From contig JAJRXE010000395.1 in the NCBI GenBank assembly GCA_024276455.1, positions 1-5,648 on the forward strand: a DNA stretch of 5,648 bases, given 5' to 3'. This document shows positions 1 through 5,396 of the stretch, piece after piece; the first letter of the stretch is position 1, and the number at the start of each line of letters is the position of its first letter. Position numbers and translations under genes: made by a program. Below the pieces are notes generated by a model, which had not been told where the DNA came from, made no database searches, and worked only from the letters and a program-made list of their open reading frames with translations. This DNA is from Calditrichota bacterium. GTDB lineage: Bacteria; Calditrichota; Calditrichia; RBG-13-44-9.

Positions 1-864
1 GATCTGTTTTTCAAAATCAAACCGGGACTCATTGAGCTCATCCTGGTAATTCTGCTGGGCATTACCGGATTCTCCAGCAATCCTATTCTGATTCGCCTGA
101 GCGGCCGCTACATGAAGGGAATCGAATTCAGCGAGGCCCAGATTCGCCAGATGCAGATCATGATGCGGCGGATGTTTTTTGTGTTTCTGCTCCACACCGG
201 GTTGATTTTTTACGCCGCTTTTTACCTCAGCACGGAAGCCTGGGGCTTCATCAGCGGAGGGCTGTTTTACCTGCTGGTGGTGCTTATTGGGGCGTACGAA
301 TTTGTGAAGGCCCGCTGGCAGCAGCGCCGAATTGCCCGACGTTACGGAAAGGAGGAATGGTTCGACCTTGTCGATCCCCAGGGGCGAATCCTCGGGCGGG
401 CTCCCCGCAGCCTGGTGCATGGGAATCCCCAACTGCTCCATCCGGTGGTGCATGTGCACATTCTTAACCAGCGGGGCGACATCTTTCTGCAAAAACGCGC
501 CGATAATAAGGATATTCAGCCCGGCAAATGGGACACCGCCATTGGCGGGCACGTGAGCAGCGGCGAGACCATCGAGCAGGCCCTGCGGCGGGAAGCCGAA
601 GAGGAGTTAGGAATTTCCTTCGCCCAATTTCAGCCCCTCTTCCGCTATGTGATGCGCAACGAGGTGGAAAGTGAGCTGGTACACGGTTTCCTGTACGTGG
701 ACGACGGGCCGTTTTACCCCAATCCGCAGGAAATCTCCGAGGCCCGCTTCTGGAGTCGGGAAGAGATCGAGCGCAATCTGGGCAAGGGAGTGTTCACCCC
801 CAATTTTGAGCAGGAATATGCCCTGTTGAAAAAAATTCTGTTTGACGCGGAGGAGAAGAAATAA
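1..864 (+). CDS. Membrane protein fused to a Nudix hydrolase (5'-partial)
   Basis: The frame is open to base 1, and no ribosome binding site precedes the first visible ATG (112), so the gene begins outside the window; 287 residues are visible (codon 1 = bases 1-3). Residues about 9-27, 58-77 and 81-101 are hydrophobic membrane segments. Their layout, with an FKIKP motif before the first and STEAW before the last, resembles the C-terminal half of YciB/IspZ septation proteins. From about residue 120 a cytosolic Nudix domain follows. Its box (residues 183-205) fits GX5EX7REUXEEXGU fully, with metal-binding glutamates E198, E201 and E202. Family knowledge: Nudix enzymes hydrolyse nucleoside-diphosphate-linked compounds using Mg2+. 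The preceding segment (WFDLVD, then the HPVVHVHILN and QKRADNKD regions) resembles the YfcD/IPP-isomerase-like subgroup. The catalytic Cys of true IPP isomerase is absent, so isomerase activity is unlikely. The substrate is unknown. The Nudix call is very secure; the YciB resemblance is moderate. Confidence 0.9.
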   Translation, partial: DLFFKIKPGLIELILVILLGITGFSSNPILIRLSGRYMKGIEFSEAQIRQMQIMMRRMFFVFLLHTGLIFYAAFYLSTEAWGFISGGLFYLLVVLIGAYEFVKARWQQRRIARRYGKEEWFDLVDPQGRILGRAPRSLVHGNPQLLHPVVHVHILNQRGDIFLQKRADNKDIQPGKWDTAIGGHVSSGETIEQALRREAEEELGISFAQFQPLFRYVMRNEVESELVHGFLYVDDGPFYPNPQEISEARFWSREEIERNLGKGVFTPNFEQEYALLKKILFDAEEKK

Positions 865-879
865 CCAACTCGAATTACA

Positions 880-912
880 AACTTCCCGGCACTTCTAAAG
901 TGCCGGGAAGTT
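880..912 (+). terminator. Perfect 15-bp hairpin after the Nudix gene
   Basis: Bases 880-894 (aacttcccggcactt) are the exact reverse complement of 898-912, separated by a 3-base loop (cta). The element starts 15 bases after the Nudix stop codon and ends 20 bases before the ribosome binding site of the next gene. The stem is strong, but neither strand has a T-tract after it, so a classical intrinsic terminator is not proven. It could equally be a 3'-end stabiliser, or a barrier that lowers read-through into the cyclase gene. Confidence 0.45.
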
Positions 913-931
913 GAAAATAGACAGATATTTT

Positions 932-938
932 AAAGGAG
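932..938 (+). promoter_or_regulatory. Ribosome binding site for the cyclase-family gene
   Basis: The sequence aaaggag lies 6 bases before a GTG codon at 945. It fixes the start at GTG, because no ATG in this frame lies near a comparable site and translation from GTG gives the normal N-terminus of the family (an FYDIS motif, then a WPGD motif). Confidence 0.75.
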
Positions 939-944
939 CAAATA

Positions 945-1574
945 GTGGCTTTTTACGATATTTCCGTGCTACTGAACGAAAATATTCCGGTCTGGCCGGG
1001 CGATCCGCCGGTGAAAATCGAACGCACCCTCTCGCTGGAGCAGGGCGACATTGCCAACGCCAGCCGAATTGCCACCTCCCTGCACTGGGGCACCCACATC
1101 GATGCGCCGTACCATTTTTATCCGGACGCCTGGACGGTCGATCAGATTCCCCTGGAGGTGCTGATCGGTCCCGCCACGGTGCTGGAGTTTCCCGACCAGC
1201 AGCAGATTACCGCCCGGGACCTGGAACGGCAGTGGCGCAAGGGTATTCGCCGCCTGCTGCTGAAAACCCACAATTCCGCTTTCTGGCAGGAAAAGCCCCT
1301 GCGCTTTCACACCGATTTTACCGCCCTCACGGCCGAGGCGGCGGACTTCCTGCTGGAAAAAGGAGTGGTTCTGGTGGGCATCGATTACCTGTCCATTGAC
1401 CTGTACGAAACTGATGAATATCCCGTTCATAAACGGCTCTACCGCCAGAATGTGGTGGGCATCGAGGGATTGAATCTGAACGGAGTGCCGCCTGGCCAAT
1501 ACCGGCTGCTGTGCCTGCCGTTGCGGATTGAAGGCGGCGATGGAGCGCCGGCGCGTTGCGTGCTGGAGGATTGA
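945..1574 (+). CDS. Cyclase-family metallohydrolase, kynurenine formamidase-like
   Basis: This 209-residue protein has the size and motifs of the Cyclase family (Pfam PF04199), which includes bacterial kynurenine formamidase KynB. Visible are VWPGDPP at residues 16-22, the metal site HxGTHxDxPxHF at 47-58 (H47, H51, D53, with H57 after it) and a second H...E pair (H162, E174) in the VHKRLYRQNVVGIEGLNL region. These match the five expected metal ligands and catalytic histidine, so the enzyme looks intact. The C-terminus ends with a normal GGDGAPAR segment. Family members hydrolyse amides such as N-formylkynurenine, or act on isatin and polyketide-type substrates. No tryptophan-degradation genes are nearby, so the substrate cannot be assigned. 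The gene lies 80 bases after the Nudix gene, with a strong hairpin between them, so co-transcription is uncertain. It starts at GTG. Confidence 0.9.
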   Translation: MAFYDISVLLNENIPVWPGDPPVKIERTLSLEQGDIANASRIATSLHWGTHIDAPYHFYPDAWTVDQIPLEVLIGPATVLEFPDQQQITARDLERQWRKGIRRLLLKTHNSAFWQEKPLRFHTDFTALTAEAADFLLEKGVVLVGIDYLSIDLYETDEYPVHKRLYRQNVVGIEGLNLNGVPPGQYRLLCLPLRIEGGDGAPARCVLED

Positions 1575-1784
1575 TGAAGCACGGCCGGATAAAATCTCAA
1601 CAATATTGTTAACCTACGCCCGTCTGGCAGCCGGTTGGAGCGAAGCGGAAACCCCGTGTTCGGGGACAGGAATTACTCGAATAACGCAAATTACAGTTAA
1701 TGTAAACCTGTTGGGCCAATTAGTAAAATTGATTGAAAAGTTATCAGAATTTAAATTAGCTTATTTTTTAAATATCATGCACTT

Positions 1785-1838
1785 ACTCACCCTTACCCGG
1801 TCATCCCTCCCTGCTGGCGGAAAGGGGAAAAAGGAGGT
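1785..1838. repeat. Possible degenerate palindromic intergenic repeat
   Basis: A GC-richer island in AT-rich spacer runs from a pyrimidine-rich half (about 1788-1811, including tcatccctccc) through ctgctggcgg to a purine-rich half (aaaggggaaaaaggagg, 1821-1837). The cctcc at 1806-1810 can pair with ggagg at 1833-1837. This layout resembles decayed, dispersed palindromic repeats found between genes in many genomes. With only one copy in the window the call is tentative. Confidence 0.2.
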
Positions 1839-2066
1839 TTAGAAAAATCAAATTCAATCTCACTATTTTAACATAACAAAATGTTTTAGGACCTGTTGAA
1901 TTTAGGTCTTAACAAACGCAACGGTTTACAATTCGTACAAAATCCCGACTAATTTTAACGATTAAAAACTTCATATAATCCTTTGTTAATACAATAGTTA
2001 CCTTGAACAGTTCTTCGTTTTTAATGCGCAATCCAGGTGAAACCGGATGGCCAGATCGCTAAAGAG

Positions 2067-2083
2067 CTGCCGGGAAGCGGCAG
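2067..2083 (-). terminator. Possible weak terminator of the Mla-like operon
   Basis: ctgccg (2067-2072) pairs with cggcag (2078-2083) around a 5-base loop. On the - strand the hairpin begins 7 bases after the stop codon of the lipoprotein gene, the last gene of the operon, and is followed by ctcttt, only a poor T-tract. The position suits transcription termination; the strength is doubtful. Confidence 0.35.
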
Positions 2084-2090
2084 AAGCGGT

Positions 2091-2696
2091 TCAATGGCTA
2101 AATTTTTCGCTCAATTTCTCTACCGCCTCCTGGATCACCTTATCTAAACTCTGATTGATTGCTTTGACCACCGCAAGCGGAGATTTGCTTTCCGCAGCCG
2201 TCCGATGGGAAATTTCTTCCTCCCAGACTAATTTGTTGCGATTATCATATAATTGAAAATGAATCGCGACCTTCCCGTACCAGGCCTTCTCCTCGTCCCA
2301 TTCTTCCAGAGATTTTACTCTTCCCCGTAAAATGTAATCCACCCTGCTAACCGACGGCCATTCAACCACCTGTTGAAAAAGTCCGGCTGCTTTTAACCCA
2401 TTTCGTACCGCTTCGGCAACCAGTTGAGGCGGGGGCGCTATCCAGCGCTGGTAGTGATAAAAGTGGACTTCGTAAGGGGAATCTCGATAAACGATTCGAT
2501 TATCTTGAAAAGGCAAATCTGCCGTGAACGCTTCCACTCCCAGAACGGCTGAAATGGGTGGGACGGCCATCTTCTGTACAGCCGGCGGGGCCTGGAGAAC
2601 GTAATAATAGGTCTGGGGGCCCCCACCACAGGCAACCAGGGAAAATAATGCCAGGAAACTCAGAAAGATTCGGAATTGATGGGTGAGTAACGCCAT
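2091..2696 (-). CDS. ABC transport auxiliary lipoprotein, PqiC-like
   Basis: From the preferred ATG at 2696 the protein has 201 residues, with a short N-terminal signal, a hydrophobic core (IFLSFLALFS) and a lipobox LVAC giving lipidated Cys23. After it come a YYYVLQ motif and a YHYQRWIAPPPQLVAEAV region, both typical of the ABC_trans_aux family (Pfam PF03886), which includes PqiC. Family members are outer-membrane or periplasm-facing lipoproteins that work with MCE transporters. A longer reading starts at an ATG at 2729 and adds 11 very basic residues (MNKRKKKERHR). It has no ribosome binding site, whereas the ATG at 2696 has one, so the shorter form is chosen. The residues after Cys are GGG, with no Asp at +2, so sorting to the outer membrane by the E. 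coli rule is plausible. It is the last gene of the operon, 71 bases after the MCE gene. Confidence 0.88.
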   Translation of the reverse strand: MALLTHQFRIFLSFLALFSLVACGGGPQTYYYVLQAPPAVQKMAVPPISAVLGVEAFTADLPFQDNRIVYRDSPYEVHFYHYQRWIAPPPQLVAEAVRNGLKAAGLFQQVVEWPSVSRVDYILRGRVKSLEEWDEEKAWYGKVAIHFQLYDNRNKLVWEEEISHRTAAESKSPLAVVKAINQSLDKVIQEAVEKLSEKFSH

Positions 2697-2705
2697 TCTA
2701 TGTCG

Positions 2706-2711
2706 CTCCTT
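2706..2711 (-). promoter_or_regulatory. Ribosome binding site that sets the lipoprotein start
   Basis: On the - strand an A9 run (2710-2718) runs straight into aaggag, 9 bases before the ATG at 2696. The ATG at 2729 has no purine-rich site upstream. This favours a 201-residue product over a 212-residue one. Confidence 0.65.
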
Positions 2712-2767
2712 TTTTTTTCGTTTGTTCATGGTTAAGCTAATGCAATCGTACGAACGGTCTTCACTGA

Positions 2768-3664
2768 TTACGGTAATTTTCGTTCCGGAGGAGCAGATTT
2801 TCGGATCAACATCCAGGGTCGTTCCTTCACCTGCCGGGTAAATTCATCCAGATTGCGGGTAACATCCCGCAGATTATTCACAATCTGCTGAATCTGCAAT
2901 TGGTTGGAAGAGAGCATGGTATTCATGCTGCCGAAAGTGCCATTCAACTCCGTTACCAGCGTGTCGGTCCTTTTTGTTACCGACTGTAAATTGATCAGGA
3001 TAGAATCCAACCGCCTATCCGTCGTAGCAGCAATAGTGTTTAAGTTGGTCACAAGCTGATTCATTTGCAGAGTGAGCGCCTCCAGATTGTTCAGGCTTTT
3101 TTGTAAAGGCTGAGACCCTTCGTTGAACAAACTGTCCATTCGGTCCATCATCGAAGCGAAACGCTGGCGATTATCATCGTTAAAAACATCCGCAACGCGA
3201 GAAATCAATACCTTCAGATCTGCGCTCACCTCTCCCATAACCTCTGCTATTCGGGCGAAATTCATGACCTCTTTGCTGGGAATCACACTGCCGGGAGGAA
3301 GGAATGGTTGCGAGAGCGATCCGGCCGTAATCTCCACATGATCTTCCCGCATCAACCCGATAGCGGTGATGAACGCCTGAGAGTCTTTGCGAATGGGAGT
3401 ATCCGCAGCTACTTCAATCCGAACCTCAACATACGGCTCATTATTACCAGGCAGTTTAATTTCCTTCACCCATCCCACATCAATCCCGCGAAATTTAACC
3501 AGCGACCCTTCCGTGATGCCCCCAACGTACTGGAAGTAAATAGTATATTCGTGGGTCTTCTCTCCCAACCGGACACCCCAGATGGCAAACAGAAAAATTA
3601 GCAATACTGCCAGGCTGGTTACAACAATTATGCCGGCTTTTATTTCATTGGCTTTGTATCTCAT
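2768..3664 (-). CDS. mlaD: MlaD-type MCE-domain protein with long helical tail
   Basis: This 298-residue protein has a single N-terminal membrane anchor (about residues 10-30) and an MCE domain (Pfam PF02470, about 38-116; FRGIDVGWVKEI at 58-69, GLMREDHVEI at 103-112). A long, mostly helical C-terminal region (about 135-280) ends in ERPWMLIRK, a closing motif common in MCE proteins. Family knowledge: MCE domains form hexameric rings with a hydrophobic pore that carries phospholipids between the inner and outer membranes. E. coli MlaD is about 183 residues, so the extra length here is mostly tail. Three degenerate repeats occur in it, at about 193-209, 225-241 and 264-280. The pore-loop position following the two hydrophobic residues L104 and M105 is Arg, where many family members have Gly. 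The ATG at 3664 is preceded by aagga at 11 bases, a rather long spacing, behind an A8 run. The gene lies 24 bases after the ATPase gene. Confidence 0.93.
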   Translation of the reverse strand: MRYKANEIKAGIIVVTSLAVLLIFLFAIWGVRLGEKTHEYTIYFQYVGGITEGSLVKFRGIDVGWVKEIKLPGNNEPYVEVRIEVAADTPIRKDSQAFITAIGLMREDHVEITAGSLSQPFLPPGSVIPSKEVMNFARIAEVMGEVSADLKVLISRVADVFNDDNRQRFASMMDRMDSLFNEGSQPLQKSLNNLEALTLQMNQLVTNLNTIAATTDRRLDSILINLQSVTKRTDTLVTELNGTFGSMNTMLSSNQLQIQQIVNNLRDVTRNLDEFTRQVKERPWMLIRKSAPPERKLP

Positions 3665-3688
3665 GGTACGCCCAGTCCTTTTTTTTAA

Positions 3689-4480
3689 TTAAGATGCCCC
3701 CGTGATGGTATTTAAATATTGTTCCCGATCCATTTCCTCCTCATCCGGTTGACGATTGAGGAACTGCTGGACGATCGGGTCAGGAGATCGTTTTATTTCC
3801 TCTTTTGTACCTACCACCAGTATTTTACCATCATGCATCATCGCAATCCGGTCGGCAATTGCAAATACCGAATCCATTTCGTGGGTAACCACCACAATGG
3901 TCATTTTAAAGGCAGTTTGAAGTTTTCGAATCAGGTTATCCAAACCGGCCGCCACCACCGGATCCAGACCCGCCGACGGTTCATCGCAAAAGAGAATTTC
4001 CGGATCCATGGCCAGCGCTCTGGCTAATCCGGCCCGTTTCTTCATCCCGCCGGACAGCTGCGCCGGCTTGAAGTTCTCAAAACCGGAGAGGCCAACCAAT
4101 TCCAACTTCATCTTTACCATGATTTGAATGGTGCTTTCCTCCAGTTTGGTGTGTTCTCGCAGGGGAAGGGCCACATTATCGGCAATCGTCATGGAATTAA
4201 ACAGAGCGGCGGATTGAAAAAGCATTCCGATCTTCTTGAACAGTTCGGTCTTTTCTTCCTCCGAAAGAGAGGTAATATCTTTTCCCTTTATTAAAATCTG
4301 TCCGGCAGTGGGTTTCGCCAGACCCAACATGTGCCGGAGCAAAGTACTCTTACCACACCCCGAACGCCCCAGGATGGCAAGAATTTCACCCGGGTAAATA
4401 TCCAGATTGACCCCGTCCAGCACCACCCGGTTTCCGTAGGTTACCACTAAATTTTTAACCTGGACAATTGGTTCTGCCAT
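3689..4480 (-). CDS. mlaF: MlaF-type ABC transporter ATPase
   Basis: This is a complete ABC ATPase of 263 residues from the preferred ATG at 4480; a GTG at 4495 would add MVSQT. Numbered from that GTG, the motifs are A-loop Y20, Walker A GRSGCGKST (43-51), Q-loop Q94, signature LSGGMKKR (147-154), Walker B ILFCDEP (167-173), D-loop SAGLD (174-178) and switch His205. All catalytic residues are present. LSGGMKKR and DEPSAGLDP are characteristic of the MlaF/Ttg2A group. The protein should sit on the cytoplasmic face, bind the MlaE-type permease and power lipid movement. The GTG has aaggg directly against it, which is too close; an aaggggtgg stretch suits the ATG better (spacing about 12), so 4480 is favoured moderately. 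The C-terminal tail is acidic (DEEEMDRE), a possible STAS-protein contact, which is inference. Confidence 0.95.
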   Translation of the reverse strand: MAEPIVQVKNLVVTYGNRVVLDGVNLDIYPGEILAILGRSGCGKSTLLRHMLGLAKPTAGQILIKGKDITSLSEEEKTELFKKIGMLFQSAALFNSMTIADNVALPLREHTKLEESTIQIMVKMKLELVGLSGFENFKPAQLSGGMKKRAGLARALAMDPEILFCDEPSAGLDPVVAAGLDNLIRKLQTAFKMTIVVVTHEMDSVFAIADRIAMMHDGKILVVGTKEEIKRSPDPIVQQFLNRQPDEEEMDREQYLNTITGAS

Positions 4481-4568
4481 AGTCTGCGAAACCACCCCTT
4501 ACAATTTCCCACCAATAACAAGGTTTAAAATGAATCATCAATTTTAATCACCAATTTGCGATCCTGGA

Positions 4569-4597
4569 ATTATCCCGTATTTTTCAAACCGTTTAAA
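4569..4597 (-). promoter_or_regulatory. Weak candidate promoter between permease and ATPase genes
   Basis: The 112-base gap between the permease and ATPase genes is the widest in the operon and is AT-rich. On the - strand, tttaaa (4597-4592, 4 of 6 matches to TTGACA) and gataat (4574-4569, 5 of 6 to TATAAT) are 17 bases apart. The -35-like part overlaps the permease stop codon. Such matches occur often in AT-rich DNA, and the consensus of this organism is unknown. Confidence 0.2.
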
Positions 4598-5396
4598 ACG
4601 TTGAATAAAATAAAGCGGTAAAAAACACGTCCGAGGCAATAATCAAGAAAATGGAAATAACCACCGAACGAGTGGTGGCTTTTCCCACCTCCTCGGCGCC
4701 ACCTTCCACAATAAATCCCTGATAACAACCCACAATTGCAATGATTAAAGCGAAGAACACACTTTTTAACAGCCCGCTAAAGAAGTCTTTGAACACCAAC
4801 GCCTGAATGGTTTGATTAATGTAACGGGTACTGGTAATATCCAGCGTCGAAACGGCGATCAAATAGCCCCCAATGATCCCGATCATGTCTGCCAGAATAG
4901 TCAAACAGGGAAGCATGATCAGCATAGCCAGGGTTCGCGGAACAATGAGAAATTTGATCGGATTCAATCCCATGGTCCGCAGGGCATCAATCTCCTCTGA
5001 GACCTTCATGGTGCCAATTTCCGCCGTGATGGCCGATCCATTGCGGCCGGTTACAATGATTGCGGTTAACAGGGGAGACAATTCACGAATGAGCGAAACC
5101 AGTACCAGATCGGCAACATAGATTGACGCCCCGAATTGTTTTAATTGGTAAGCCGATTGCATGGAGATAATCAATCCGACAAAGAAGGCAATTGTAGCAA
5201 CAATGGGCAGGGAGTTAAACCCAATATTGACCATTTGTTCCACCGTATTGTCCCATTTCAACCCCTTCCCTTTCAAGGGCGCCACCAGGGTCCAATAAAA
5301 CGTTTCGGCGGTCATCGTTTTCATGCGTCGCAAATGGTTCAGCATGGCCAGAACAGAATGACCGATACTTCCAAAGAACTTATTGATCGCTTCCAT
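4593..5396 (-). CDS. mlaE: MlaE-type permease of a lipid ABC transporter
   Basis: This 267-residue protein has the usual length of the MlaE family (Pfam PF02405). The N-terminal about 50 residues are amphipathic and include HLRRMKTMTAETFYW, the expected interfacial helix. Membrane segments lie at about 58-79, 92-115, 147-182 (likely two), 207-227 and 244-264. The family core is very clear: ELSPLLTAIIVTGRNGSAI (105-123), AEIGTMKVSEEIDAL (125-139) and LIVPR (150-154). The protein should form a homodimer in the inner membrane, coupled to the MlaF-type ATPase, with the MCE protein on its periplasmic side. The ATG at 5396 lies inside the 3' end of the STAS gene (17-base overlap), with ggag 4 bases upstream, so translational coupling is likely. 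Confidence 0.95.
   Translation of the reverse strand: MEAINKFFGSIGHSVLAMLNHLRRMKTMTAETFYWTLVAPLKGKGLKWDNTVEQMVNIGFNSLPIVATIAFFVGLIISMQSAYQLKQFGASIYVADLVLVSLIRELSPLLTAIIVTGRNGSAITAEIGTMKVSEEIDALRTMGLNPIKFLIVPRTLAMLIMLPCLTILADMIGIIGGYLIAVSTLDITSTRYINQTIQALVFKDFFSGLLKSVFFALIIAIVGCYQGFIVEGGAEEVGKATTRSVVISIFLIIASDVFFTALFYSTF

Larger units (their letters stand above)
1575..2090. other. Convergent AT-rich intergenic region, no gene found
   Basis: About 516 bases separate the 3' end of the cyclase gene (+) from the 3' end of the lipoprotein gene (-). One 60-base line counted by hand (1921-1980) has 17 G or C (28%). A + strand frame across 1528-1842 begins at TTG inside the cyclase gene and resembles no known protein, so it is not called. 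Small inverted repeats are present: ccccg/cgggg with a tgtt loop (1652-1665), ttaca/tgtaa (1691-1705) and gacct/aggtc (1890-1908). A TATAAT at 1974-1979 has no good -35 partner. A strong AAGGAGG-like sequence near 1831-1837 has no start codon at the right distance. A small RNA cannot be excluded. Confidence 0.6.

Noticed and set aside
463..624. Isopentenyl-diphosphate isomerase identity for the Nudix domain
   Set aside because: The surrounding sequence resembles that subgroup, but the catalytic Cys motif of type 1 isomerase is absent and the full hydrolase-type Nudix box is present.
911..1399. 162-residue + strand frame over the cyclase gene
   Set aside because: It is an out-of-frame shadow of the cyclase gene, rich in Arg, Gly, Ala and Pro as expected for a GC-rich shifted frame.
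1528..1842. 104-residue + strand frame overlapping the cyclase 3' end
   Set aside because: It starts at TTG inside a well-supported gene, has no ribosome binding site, resembles no family, and its latter part has the low-complexity look of AT-rich spacer.
1831..1882. Strong AAGGAGG-like ribosome binding site near 1831-1837
   Set aside because: No start codon lies 5-12 bases downstream; the next ATG is more than 40 bases away and opens no useful frame.
1951..1979. Promoter with a perfect TATAAT at 1974-1979
   Set aside because: The -35 position reads aatttt, the region is AT-rich so chance matches are expected, and transcription would run only into the 3' end of an opposing gene.
2727..2729. 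ATG at 2729 as lipoprotein start
   Set aside because: It has no ribosome binding site and adds a very basic 11-residue stretch, whereas the ATG at 2696 has a well-spaced aaggag.
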